From Luteimonas sp. MC1825 (GTDB taxonomy: Bacteria; Pseudomonadota; Gammaproteobacteria; Xanthomonadales; Xanthomonadaceae): 64,000 nt of DNA. Under the pieces are notes generated by a model. The model had not been told where the DNA came from and searched no databases. It worked only from the letters and a program-made list of their open reading frames with translations. The DNA lies in NCBI RefSeq assembly GCF_014764385.1, contig NZ_CP061714.1, positions 620,001 to 684,000 of the forward strand, given 5' to 3'. A program made the position numbers and the translations under genes. Position 1 is the first letter of the stretch, and each line of letters opens with the position of its first letter. Below, piece by piece: positions 1-9,037 of this stretch.

Positions 1-86
1 TGGCGATACGCGCCGCGCTGGCGCCGGGAGTGTGCGGGAAGCCGGCGATTATACGGCGCGGTGGCGGTTGGCGCGGGTGCCGGGTG
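1..86. other. Window edge, no gene seen
   Basis: The first 86 bases lie downstream of the minus-strand M23 peptidase gene. I see no start codon with a ribosome site and no clear terminator hairpin with a T run. A neighbouring gene may begin outside the window. Confidence 0.4.
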
Positions 87-974
87 TCAAGGCTCGCTGA
101 AGCGGAGGATCCCGCCCGGGCCGAACATCCGGAACGGCAGCGACACCAGGCGCATGCCGCGGTTGGCCTGGACCACGAAATGCAGGTGCGGACCGCCGCT
201 GTAGCCGGTATTGCCGGAGCGGCCGATGCGCTGGCCGCGGCGGATGCGCTCGCCCGGGCGGACGTCGGCACCGCCGGGGGCGAGATGCGCGTACACGGCC
301 ATCGAGCCGTCGTCGTGGAGGATGCGGACGACGTTGGCGCGCGCCATGTCCTCCGGCCGGTCGAGTCCGCCTTCGGCGAATCCGGCTTCGACCTGCATCA
401 CCACGCCATCGCGGGCGGCGAGCACCGGCGTGCCCACGGGCGTGGCGAAGTCGACCGCGTGCCGGTTCTCGTCGTCGGCGTGGCTGAAGCGCCCGCCCCA
501 GGCCTGTTCGATGCGCAGCGCCGCGGTTCCCAGCGGCCAGGCGTATTCGACGTCGCGCACCTGCGCTGCGGGATGGCCGGGTACGGCGTCCAGGCGCAGG
601 CGGGCATCGGCCGCGGCCACGCGCGCGACGAGAACGCGTCCACGGGCCGGCACCGTCGCACGCGCGGGCAGGGCCGGCTGGGCGGCCGGCGCGCGCCCGG
701 CTTCGATGCGCAGCACCACCTCGATCGGGCCGGCGAGCAGGTTTTCGGCCCAGGCTTCGTGGCCGTTGCCGCGGTCTTCGATGACCAGCCGCGCCAGCGG
801 CGCCGGCGCCTCCTGCAGCGGCACGCGCTCCACCTGCGCCGGCGGCACGCCGTCGTCGACGCGATCCCCGAAGTGCACCACGCCCCGGGCATCCGTCCAG
901 CGGTAGACCTCGGGCGGGGCGCCGGCGGCTCCGCAGCTTGCCACCAGCAGCAGGCAGGCGACGAACGCGCGCAT
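87..974 (-). CDS. M23 family metallopeptidase with N-terminal DUF4124
   Basis: A 295-residue exported protein. An N-terminal signal peptide (MRAFVACLLLVASCGAAGA) is followed by a DUF4124-type segment (EVYRWTDARGVVHFGD, about residues 22-37) often found on xanthomonad envelope proteins. The C-terminal half is a LytM/M23 zinc peptidase domain: the zinc-binding NRHAVDFATP motif, then PHLHF near the end supplying the catalytic and metal histidines. The family cuts peptide crosslinks in peptidoglycan, acting in the periplasm. The motifs look intact, so it is probably an active enzyme and not an EnvC-type activator. The start is the ATG that gives the signal peptide. It lies 5 bp downstream of the phytase-like gene, probably in the same transcript. 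Confidence 0.85.
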   Translation of the reverse strand: MRAFVACLLLVASCGAAGAPPEVYRWTDARGVVHFGDRVDDGVPPAQVERVPLQEAPAPLARLVIEDRGNGHEAWAENLLAGPIEVVLRIEAGRAPAAQPALPARATVPARGRVLVARVAAADARLRLDAVPGHPAAQVRDVEYAWPLGTAALRIEQAWGGRFSHADDENRHAVDFATPVGTPVLAARDGVVMQVEAGFAEGGLDRPEDMARANVVRILHDDGSMAVYAHLAPGGADVRPGERIRRGQRIGRSGNTGYSGGPHLHFVVQANRGMRLVSLPFRMFGPGGILRFSEP

Positions 975-979
975 CGTGG

Positions 980-2077
980 TCAGTGCAGGCAGGCCGGGTC
1001 CAGGCGCAGCGCCTGCACCAGGTCGCGGAGATCGAACGCGGCCACGGCGAGGTCGTTGTGGACCGCGTAGAACGCACCGGCCGGGAAGCGCGTGGTGGCC
1101 GCGGCGTGCAGCGCGATGCCGTCGGTACGCGCCACCCTGGCGCCGTGGAAGCTGCCGACCGGCGCCAGGTCGGCGCGCGCGAAGACATGGAAGCGGGTCA
1201 GCGGCGCCTGCTGGTCGACGGCGATCCAGTAGCCGCTGTCGACACCGCAGGACCACAGCACCACGCCTTCGGCCTCGCCGTCGAAGGTGCCTTCGGGGAG
1301 GCTGCGGCCGGCGAAGCGGCCGGCGAGGTCGTATTCGCGCAGGTTGGATGGACGGTTTCGATCCTCCTCGGCGATCAGCAGGCGGTCATGCGCGGGATCG
1401 CCGGCGATCGACTCGACCATGTGCAGCTTGCCGGCACCGCTGGTGGCGCCGAACGCGCCCAGGTAGCGCGCAGCCATGCCGTCGTCGCGGGGTTCGAGGC
1501 GGTAGCGGCGCACGCGCTGGTCGAGTTCCTGGTCGGCGGGCAGCACGTCGAAACGCGCGCCGTACATGAAGCTGTCGGTGACGTAGGCGTCGAGTTCACC
1601 CGGCGCGACCTCGTTGAGCCAGATGCCGTAGGGGCTGCGCAGTTCGGCCTGGCCGAAGGCACCGAGCGGCTCGAAGCCGGGCAGCGACAGCACCTGCACA
1701 CGGCGGTTGTCGCGCTCCACCACGAACACCAGGTCGCCGAACACGGTGATCCCGTTGGGGCGGTTGAAGCTGCCGTGGCCTTCGCCACGCGCGCCGACGG
1801 TGCGCGACACGGCACCGCTGTCGCCGTCGAACAGGGTCAGGCGATGGCCCGACTTGCCGGTGGCGAGCAACCAGGTGCGGCCGTCTTCCGCGCTCCACGT
1901 GGCCAGCGAATCGAGCTCCTCGCCCACGACATCGGCGGAGATCCACGCCTCCTGGACCAGCGTTGCGCCCTCGGCCACGCCCGGGGTGGCGGGAGGCGGG
2001 TTTCGGGGTTGCGTGGCCTGCGTGGCGCAGGCGGACAGGAGCACGGCCAGCGCGCCGGCGACAAGTGTTCTTTGCAT
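980..2077 (-). CDS. Phytase-like beta-propeller lipoprotein
   Basis: A 365-residue protein with a lipoprotein signal peptide (LLSAC, lipidated Cys about residue 17), so probably anchored in the outer membrane or periplasm. The mature part resembles the 3-phytase (BPP) beta-propeller family: RTVGARGEGHGSFNRPNGI, VFVVERDNRRVQVL and a run of acidic blade motifs suited to calcium binding. Family members release phosphate from phytate, and some act on other phosphoesters. It is transcribed towards the M23 peptidase, 5 bp away. Substrate is not deducible, and a non-enzymatic NHL/propeller lipoprotein is the alternative. Confidence 0.75.
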   Translation of the reverse strand: MQRTLVAGALAVLLSACATQATQPRNPPPATPGVAEGATLVQEAWISADVVGEELDSLATWSAEDGRTWLLATGKSGHRLTLFDGDSGAVSRTVGARGEGHGSFNRPNGITVFGDLVFVVERDNRRVQVLSLPGFEPLGAFGQAELRSPYGIWLNEVAPGELDAYVTDSFMYGARFDVLPADQELDQRVRRYRLEPRDDGMAARYLGAFGATSGAGKLHMVESIAGDPAHDRLLIAEEDRNRPSNLREYDLAGRFAGRSLPEGTFDGEAEGVVLWSCGVDSGYWIAVDQQAPLTRFHVFARADLAPVGSFHGARVARTDGIALHAAATTRFPAGAFYAVHNDLAVAAFDLRDLVQALRLDPACLH

Positions 2078-2171
2078 CGCGGGATTATGCGGCAGCGCCG
2101 CCCGCGCCGGCGATCGACGGCACGTCGGCGACGCACCCAACGCCATCCATCGCTTGATCCGCATGAAGCGA

Positions 2172-2200
2172 TTGACAAGCCGCGCGGGCGCTGCCAACCT
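2172..2200 (+). promoter_or_regulatory. Candidate sigma70 promoter for the met operon
   Basis: A perfect -35 hexamer TTGACA lies at 2172-2177. A -10 placed 17 bp downstream (2195-2200, CAACCT) is poor. The implied transcription start, about 2207, coincides with the first base-paired position of the SAM-I aptamer, which supports the assignment. Confidence 0.5.
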
Positions 2201-2205
2201 GCGCG

Positions 2206-2326
2206 GCATCCATCGTGACCGGCCGAGGGACAGGCCCGAAGACGCCGGGGCAACTGGATGGAGCGCAAGCTCCGTCCGCTGTGCCAAGTCCTGCGGGGAC
2301 CTGTGTGTCCACCGGAAGATGGTTGC
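2206..2326 (+). ncRNA. SAM-I (S-box) riboswitch
   Basis: The leader contains the S-box core: GAGGGACAGGCCCGAAGACG at 2225-2244, then CCGGGGCAACT, and GTGCCAAGTCC at 2281-2291. P1 forms from 2210-2214 with 2318-2322 and extends outward after one mismatch (2206-2208 with 2324-2326). P3 is a strong hairpin at 2257-2278 closed by a GCAA loop, and P4 is GTCC/GGAC at 2288-2300. The family binds S-adenosylmethionine and represses downstream methionine genes. No hairpin followed by a T run is seen between the aptamer and metX, so control of translation initiation or Rho-dependent termination is more likely than an intrinsic terminator. Confidence 0.9.
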
Positions 2327-2430
2327 GGATCGCCTCGCGGCATCCGTGGCGTTGCGTGCCGCCAGGCGCGTGGCAGATCTCCGGCATGCCCCGTTGGCGT
2401 CGATGGCCTTGTCCCCTCTCGGATATCGCC
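2327..2430 (+). promoter_or_regulatory. metX: Expression platform / 5' UTR of metX
   Basis: About 104 bases separate the aptamer from the metX ATG. The stretch can form CGGAT/ATCCG (2326-2330 with 2346-2350) and further GC-rich pairings, but has no T run. Only a weak Shine-Dalgarno (CGGA at 2420-2423) precedes the ATG. This fits a switch that hides or exposes the ribosome site; the exact pairing partners are not resolved. Confidence 0.45.
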
Positions 2431-3504
2431 ATGAGCTTCGTTGAACGCACCGCGCCCGCCTGCGCCTCCACGCCCCCGCACCACGATGTCGCGGTTGCCG
2501 CGCCGCACGCTGCGGCTCCCGACCTGTCGTGCCTCGGCCTCCGTGGCGAGGTTGAGGTGACGCTGCCGATGCGCCACGCTGGCCTGCGCCCGCTGCGGCT
2601 GGCCTACGAACTGCAGGGTTCGCGGGACGCACCGGTGGTGCTGGTCGCCGGCGGCATCTCCGCCGATCGCCACCTCGCGCCCTGCGCGGTGTTTCCCGCG
2701 CGTGGCTGGGCCGGCGCGGTGGCCGGTGCCGGGACAGCCCTCGATCCCGCGCGCACGCGCCTGCTCGCATTCGACCATGTCGGCGCCGATGGCATGCTGG
2801 ACGCACCGATCGACACCACCGACCAGGCCGATGCCGCGGCGCTGCTGCTCGACGCGCTCGGCATCGCGCGCCTGCACGCATTCGTCGGCTATTCGTATGG
2901 CGCGATGGTGGGCCTGCAGTTCGCGGCGCGCCATGGCGCGCGCCTGGAACACCTGGTGGCGGTCAGCGGCGCGCACCGCGCGCATCCCTGGGCCGCGGCC
3001 TGCCGCGCGCTTCAGCGCAGGGCGCTCGCGCTCGGGCAGCTGCAATGCGCCGACGGCCAGGGGCTGTCGCTCGCGCGCCAGTTCGCGATGCTCGGCTATC
3101 GCAGTCCGCAGGAATTCGCCGAGCGCTTCGCGGCCGCGCCCGTGGTGGCCAACGGCCGCGTGCGCGTGGCCGCGGAGGACTATCTCGATGCCGTCGGCGC
3201 GCGCTTCGTCGCGCGCACGCCGGCCATCGCCTGGCAACGGCTTTCGGAATCGATCGACCTGCATCGCGTGGATCCCGCAGCGGTGCGCGTGCCCACCACC
3301 GTGGTCGCGGTGGACGGCGACCAGCTGGTGCCGCTGGCCGATGCCGTCGACCTGGTCGAAGGCATCGGCGGCGCGGCGCGCCTGCGCGTGCTGCGCTCGC
3401 CGCACGGCCACGATGCCTTCCTCAAGGGCGGGGCGCGCATCGACGCGATCCTGCGCTCGGCGCTGGGCGCAACGGCGTCGGCCAACGCGCAGGTGGCGGC
3501 ATGA
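2431..3504 (+). CDS. metX: Homoserine O-acyltransferase (MetX, probably succinyl-specific)
   Basis: A 357-residue alpha/beta hydrolase-fold enzyme that acylates the hydroxyl of homoserine, the committed step to methionine. The nucleophile sits in GYSYGAM (Ser155), with the acid in AVDGDQLVP and the histidine in SPHGHDAF. The GGISADRH oxyanion-region motif and family context resemble xanthomonad MetX enzymes, many of which use succinyl-CoA; that specificity is inferred from family knowledge. The frame stays open upstream through the riboswitch, but ATG 2431 is the first start downstream of the aptamer. It overlaps metB by ATGA. Confidence 0.92.
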   Translation: MSFVERTAPACASTPPHHDVAVAAPHAAAPDLSCLGLRGEVEVTLPMRHAGLRPLRLAYELQGSRDAPVVLVAGGISADRHLAPCAVFPARGWAGAVAGAGTALDPARTRLLAFDHVGADGMLDAPIDTTDQADAAALLLDALGIARLHAFVGYSYGAMVGLQFAARHGARLEHLVAVSGAHRAHPWAAACRALQRRALALGQLQCADGQGLSLARQFAMLGYRSPQEFAERFAAAPVVANGRVRVAAEDYLDAVGARFVARTPAIAWQRLSESIDLHRVDPAAVRVPTTVVAVDGDQLVPLADAVDLVEGIGGAARLRVLRSPHGHDAFLKGGARIDAILRSALGATASANAQVAA

Positions 3505-4709
3505 ACACGCCCGCGCGCCGGTTCGACGCCGCCACCCGCGCCGTGCGCGCCGGCATCGACCGCGACACCGCGTTCGGCGCGGTCACCCCGCCGCTGGTGT
3601 TGTCGTCCAACTTCAGCTTCGCCGGCCTGGGCGACAAGCGCGAGTACGACTACACGCGCAGCGGCAACCCCACGCGCGACCTGCTGGGCGAGGCGCTGGC
3701 CTCGCTGGAAGGTGGCGCCGGCGGCGTGGTGACCGCCAGCGGCATGGCGGCGATCACCCTGCTGCTGCACGCGCTGCTGGAGCCGGGCGACCGCCTGGTG
3801 GTGCCGCATGATGCCTACGGCGGCAGCTGGCGGCTGTTCGACGCGCTGGCGCGCAAGGGACATTTCGAACTCGTCACCGCCGACCTCACCGACCCGCGTG
3901 CGCTGGGCGACGCGCTCGCCATGTCGCCGAAGCTGGTGCTGGTGGAAACGCCGTCCAATCCGCTGCTGCGCATCACCGACCTGCGCTTCGTGGTGGAGGC
4001 CGCGCACCGCGCCGGCGCGCTGGTCGCGGTGGACAACACCTTCCTGTCGCCGGCACTGCAGCAGCCGCTCGCGTCCGGCGCGGACGTGGTGCTGCATTCC
4101 ACCACCAAGTACATCAACGGCCACAGCGATGTCGTGGGTGGTGCCGTGGTGGCGGCATCGCCGGAGTTGCACGCGCGGTTCACCTGGTGGGCGAACGCGT
4201 TGGGCATCACCGGCGCGCCGTTCGACAGCTTCCTCACCCTGCGCGGGCTGCGCACGCTGGACGCGCGCATCCGCGTGCACGAGCAGAACGCGGCGCGGGT
4301 GGCGGACTGCCTGCAGGCGCATCCGGCGGTCACCCGGGTGTACTGGCCGGGTCTCGCAGCACACCCGGGACACGCCGTCGCGGCGCGCCAGCAGCGCGGC
4401 TTCGGCGCCATGCTGTCGTTCGAACTGGCCGGCGGCGTGGTGGCCGTGCGCGCGTTCGTCGACGGCCTGCAGTGCTTCACGCTTGCCGAGTCGCTGGGCG
4501 GCGTGGAGAGCCTGGTGGCGCACCCGACGACGATGACGCACGCGGCGATGACCGCGGAGGCGCGTGCGCGTGCCGGCATCGTGGACGGCCTGCTGCGCCT
4601 GTCGGTGGGCATCGAATCCGCCGACGACCTGCTCGCCGACCTTGCCGCGGCGCTCGACCGCGCACAAACCACGGCCACGGTCGACACGCGTCGCACGGTG
4701 GACGCATGA
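3501..4709 (+). CDS. metB: Cystathionine gamma-synthase
   Basis: A 402-residue fold-type I PLP enzyme that joins cysteine and O-acylhomoserine into cystathionine. The PLP lysine is Lys203 in HSTTKYINGHSDVVGG; the YTRSGNPTRD cofactor/subunit motif lies at residues 51-60, the VDNTF motif near 180, and the C-terminal SLGGVESLVAHP motif is present. Its start ATG overlaps the metX stop, and its own stop overlaps the hom start, so the three genes are translationally coupled under the SAM riboswitch. Cystathionine gamma-lyase or O-succinylhomoserine sulfhydrylase have similar sequences; the operon favours MetB. Confidence 0.88.
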   Translation: MNTPARRFDAATRAVRAGIDRDTAFGAVTPPLVLSSNFSFAGLGDKREYDYTRSGNPTRDLLGEALASLEGGAGGVVTASGMAAITLLLHALLEPGDRLVVPHDAYGGSWRLFDALARKGHFELVTADLTDPRALGDALAMSPKLVLVETPSNPLLRITDLRFVVEAAHRAGALVAVDNTFLSPALQQPLASGADVVLHSTTKYINGHSDVVGGAVVAASPELHARFTWWANALGITGAPFDSFLTLRGLRTLDARIRVHEQNAARVADCLQAHPAVTRVYWPGLAAHPGHAVAARQQRGFGAMLSFELAGGVVAVRAFVDGLQCFTLAESLGGVESLVAHPTTMTHAAMTAEARARAGIVDGLLRLSVGIESADDLLADLAAALDRAQTTATVDTRRTVDA

Positions 4710-5821
4710 ACGCGGTCGCCAGCCTGCCGCGGCCGGGGGCCGTGCCGCGTGCGGTGCCGCCGGCGCAACCGCCACAGCCGCGCCTCGGGCTGCTGGGCAC
4801 CGGCACGGTGGGCGCCGCGTTCGTGGCGCGCTGCGCGCAGCTGCGCGGGCAGGGCGTCGCACTGCCGGAGTTCGCCTGGCTGTCGAACTCGCGCGCGCTG
4901 GCGGGCTGCGACCCGGGTGCGGCCGGCGAGGTGCTGCAGCGGCTGCGCGCGGCACCGGCGCGCGGCGGCGGATTCCCGCCGTGGGTGGAGAGCGAAGGGC
5001 TGCGCCGAGGCGACGTGATTGTCGACGCCAGCGACAGCGACGTCGTCGCCAGCTGGCACAGCGAGTGGTTGCTGCGCGGCATCCACGTGGCTACCGCCAA
5101 CAAGCTCGGCGCAGGCAGCGACTCCGTACGCGCGCAGGCGATCGTGCGTGCCTGCAGCGAGGGCGGCGGACGCTACGGCGATGCCGCCACCGTGGGGGCC
5201 GGGTTGCCGCTGCTGCGCTCGATCCGCGCGCTGGTCGCCGGTGGCGACCGCATCCACGCCATCGAGGGCGTGCTGTCAGGCTCGCTGGCGTGGCTGTTCG
5301 ACCGCCACGACGCCAGCACGCCATTCGCGGACCTGGTGCGTGCGGCCTGCGCTGCCGGCTACGCCGAGCCCGATCCGCGCATCGACCTGTCCGGCGAGGA
5401 TGTGCGCCGCAAACTGCTGATCCTGGCGCGCGCGGCGGGCTTCGCGATCGAGCCGCGCGAGGTCGTGGTGGAGTCGCTGCTGCCGCCGGCGCTTGCAACG
5501 GCCGACGCCGCCGATGTCGATGCGCGCCTGGGCATGCTGGACACGCCGCTGCGCGAACGCCATAGCGCCGCGGCAAGGCGGGGCGACACGCTCGCCTACG
5601 TTGGCCGCGTCGACGCCGCCGGTGCCCGCGCGGAGCTGCGCGCGCTCGACGCCGCGCATCCTCTGCGCGCGGGCGCGGGCACCGACAACCGGGTGGCGAT
5701 CTGGAGCGACCGCTACCACGCGCGGCCGCTGCTGATCCAGGGGCCGGGCGCGGGCGCCGCGGTGACCGCGGCGGCCCTGCTCGACGACGTGCTGGCGATC
5801 ACCCGCGGATGCAGCCGCGGA

Positions 5822-7204
<1,383 letters not shown>

Positions 7205-7328
7205 GGTGATCCGGTTGCCCCGGAGGCTGCCGGGTCCAGGCGGCGCGAGGGCGCGCGCGGCTGCCCGCTATCATAGCCGCGCCGCTGCGCCGCCCCTGCG
7301 CGGCGCGCACGTTTGAAGGCCCGGACCG

Positions 7329-7556
7329 ATGCAGCTCATCCTCTTCCAGCGCGACGACTGCCACCTCTGCGACCTCGCGATCGCGGTGCTGGCGGAGGCG
7401 CGTGCGCCTGAATTCGACAGCGTGTTCATCGACGGTGACGAGGCGCTCGAGCACCGTTACGGTGTGCGCGTGCCGGTGCTGCGCGATGCCGCCGGTGCCC
7501 GTGAGCTGGACTGGCCGTTCGACGCCGCGGCGCTGGAGCGTTTCCTGACGGCCTGA
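7329..7556 (+). CDS. Glutaredoxin-family small protein
   Basis: A 75-residue protein with the DUF836/glutaredoxin-like fold start: beta strand LILFQRDDCHLCD with a CHLC redox pair at about residues 11-14, then a cis-proline-type VPVLRD motif near residue 49. Such proteins are probable cytosolic thiol-disulfide carriers; the partner is unknown. It stands alone between divergent sdaA and a convergent cytochrome b561 gene. A TATCAT at 7269-7274 could be its -10 element, but no good -35 accompanies it. Confidence 0.75.
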   Translation: MQLILFQRDDCHLCDLAIAVLAEARAPEFDSVFIDGDEALEHRYGVRVPVLRDAAGARELDWPFDAAALERFLTA

Positions 7557-7593
7557 TCGCAGCTCCGCAGGCAGGCCGGCGGACGCGTTCGGT

Positions 7594-8151
7594 TCAGCCG
7601 CGCGCGCGCCAGCCGGGCAACATGCGCCGCAGCGTGTCGTCGCGCTGGAAGATGTGGTGGTACAGCGCGGCGCCGGCATGCGCCGCCACCAGCAGCACCA
7701 GCACCCAGAACATGGTTTCGTGCGCGTCGTTGGCCAGGTCGGCCAGGCCCTCGTTGGGCGGCGACAGCTTCGGCACTTCGGCCAGCCCGAACCAGCGGAA
7801 CGGCCGCAGGCCGCTGGCGGAGTCGTACAGCCAGCCGCTGAGCGGCATCGCGAAGATCAGCGCGTACAGCGCCCAGTGGGTCACCGAGGCGATCATCGCC
7901 TGCAGGCGCGGGGTGCCCGCGACCGGCGGTGGCGCGCCGGCGTACAGGCGCCAGCCGAGGCGCAGCAGCGCCAGCGCCAGGATGGTCAGGCCGACCGACT
8001 TGTGCGCGGTGTAGACCCAGAAGTACTTGGGCGTGCGCGGCAGCTCGCCCATGGTCAGGCCGACCACGGCGACCACCAGCAGCAGCACCACGATGGTCCA
8101 GTGGAAGGCCTGGCTGACGGCGCCCCAGCGGGTGATGTTCTTGAGGGTCAT
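7594..8151 (-). CDS. Cytochrome b561 (di-heme membrane protein)
   Basis: A 185-residue inner-membrane protein with four predicted helices (about residues 15-33, 50-67, 90-110 and 143-165). Histidines suited to ligating two b hemes include FHW at the first helix, AHKS at the second, THW in the third and AHAGAALYHH in the fourth. The family passes electrons from quinol, often to periplasmic partners. Its start overlaps the yceI stop by ATGA, so the two proteins are made together, a common pairing thought to involve quinone/isoprenoid binding by YceI. Confidence 0.88.
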   Translation of the reverse strand: MTLKNITRWGAVSQAFHWTIVVLLLVVAVVGLTMGELPRTPKYFWVYTAHKSVGLTILALALLRLGWRLYAGAPPPVAGTPRLQAMIASVTHWALYALIFAMPLSGWLYDSASGLRPFRWFGLAEVPKLSPPNEGLADLANDAHETMFWVLVLLVAAHAGAALYHHIFQRDDTLRRMLPGWRARG

Positions 8152-8888
8152 GGCGGGGTGGTGTCCTCTGCTTGCGGCGTGGCGGTGGCGGGCGGGGCCG
8201 TGTCGTCGCGCGAGCGCACCGCTTCGACCTCGATGCGGAGCTCGATCGCGTCGCCAATCACCGAGCCCCATGCGGTGCTGCCGAAGTCCGCGCGGCTGAG
8301 CGTGGTGGTGGCGGAGAAGCCGATCGTGCGGCGGAATGGCGGCAGCGGGTGGCGACGATGGCCGTTGAGGGTGGCATCGAGCACCACGTCGCGGGTCACC
8401 CCGCGCAGCGACAGCGTGCCGTGGATGCGCGCGCGGCGGTCGTCGATGGCCTCGACCCGTGTGGATGCGAAGCGCGCCAGCGGGTGGCGTTCGCTGTCGA
8501 GCAGTCCGCGTGCGGCGACCGCGCGGTTCCAGTCCGCATCACCGAAGTCCAGCCGCGACAGCGGCACGTCCGCGACCACCGACGCGCCGGTCCAGTCGCC
8601 AGGCACGAAGCGCAGCTGGCCGGTGGTCCCGGACACGGTGCCGATGGCGCGCGAAAAGCCGGCATGGTCGACAGCCAGCGCAAGGCGGGTATGCACCGGG
8701 TCGATGGCGTAGGTGTCGGCATCGGCGGCGGTGCCGGCCGCCACCGCCGGCGGCATCGCGACTGCGCCATCGGGCGCGCCTGCCGCGTCGCGCGTCACCG
8801 CCGGCATGCAGGCGGCCAAAGACACCGCCATCGCCATGACGGGGAGCACGGCCAGCGGCTGGCGGCCTGTTCGCGGCATGGCATGCAT
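8148..8888 (-). CDS. YceI-family lipoprotein
   Basis: A 246-residue protein with a signal peptide ending in a lipobox (SLAACMP). The YceI lipocalin-like domain starts at YAIDPVHTRLALAVDHAG and includes HGTLSLRGVTRDVVLDATL and a C-terminal strand with SRADFGS. YceI proteins bind long polyisoprenoid or quinone-type lipids in the periplasm. An AGGGAA ribosome site sits 7 bases before ATG 8888; a second ATG at 8879 gives a 3-residue shorter product. It is coupled to the cytochrome b561 gene. Confidence 0.88.
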   Translation of the reverse strand: MHAMPRTGRQPLAVLPVMAMAVSLAACMPAVTRDAAGAPDGAVAMPPAVAAGTAADADTYAIDPVHTRLALAVDHAGFSRAIGTVSGTTGQLRFVPGDWTGASVVADVPLSRLDFGDADWNRAVAARGLLDSERHPLARFASTRVEAIDDRRARIHGTLSLRGVTRDVVLDATLNGHRRHPLPPFRRTIGFSATTTLSRADFGSTAWGSVIGDAIELRIEVEAVRSRDDTAPPATATPQAEDTTPP

Positions 8889-9037
8889 GGGCGTTCCCTG
8901 CGAACGACGCGTCGCGCCGACGGGCGATTCTAGGCGCAGGCCGCCGGCGCGGCGCAACTTGCGCCGGATACGGTGCGTTGCGAGGATGCGCTGGGGTGGC
9001 GTGGGCGCGTGCCCGCCGCGGATGGCCGGGGAGGCAC

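Noticed and set aside
2215..2430. N-terminal extension of metX through the riboswitch
   Set aside because: The frame is open only because of the high GC content; the sequence is a conserved RNA aptamer and the extension has no similarity to MetX.
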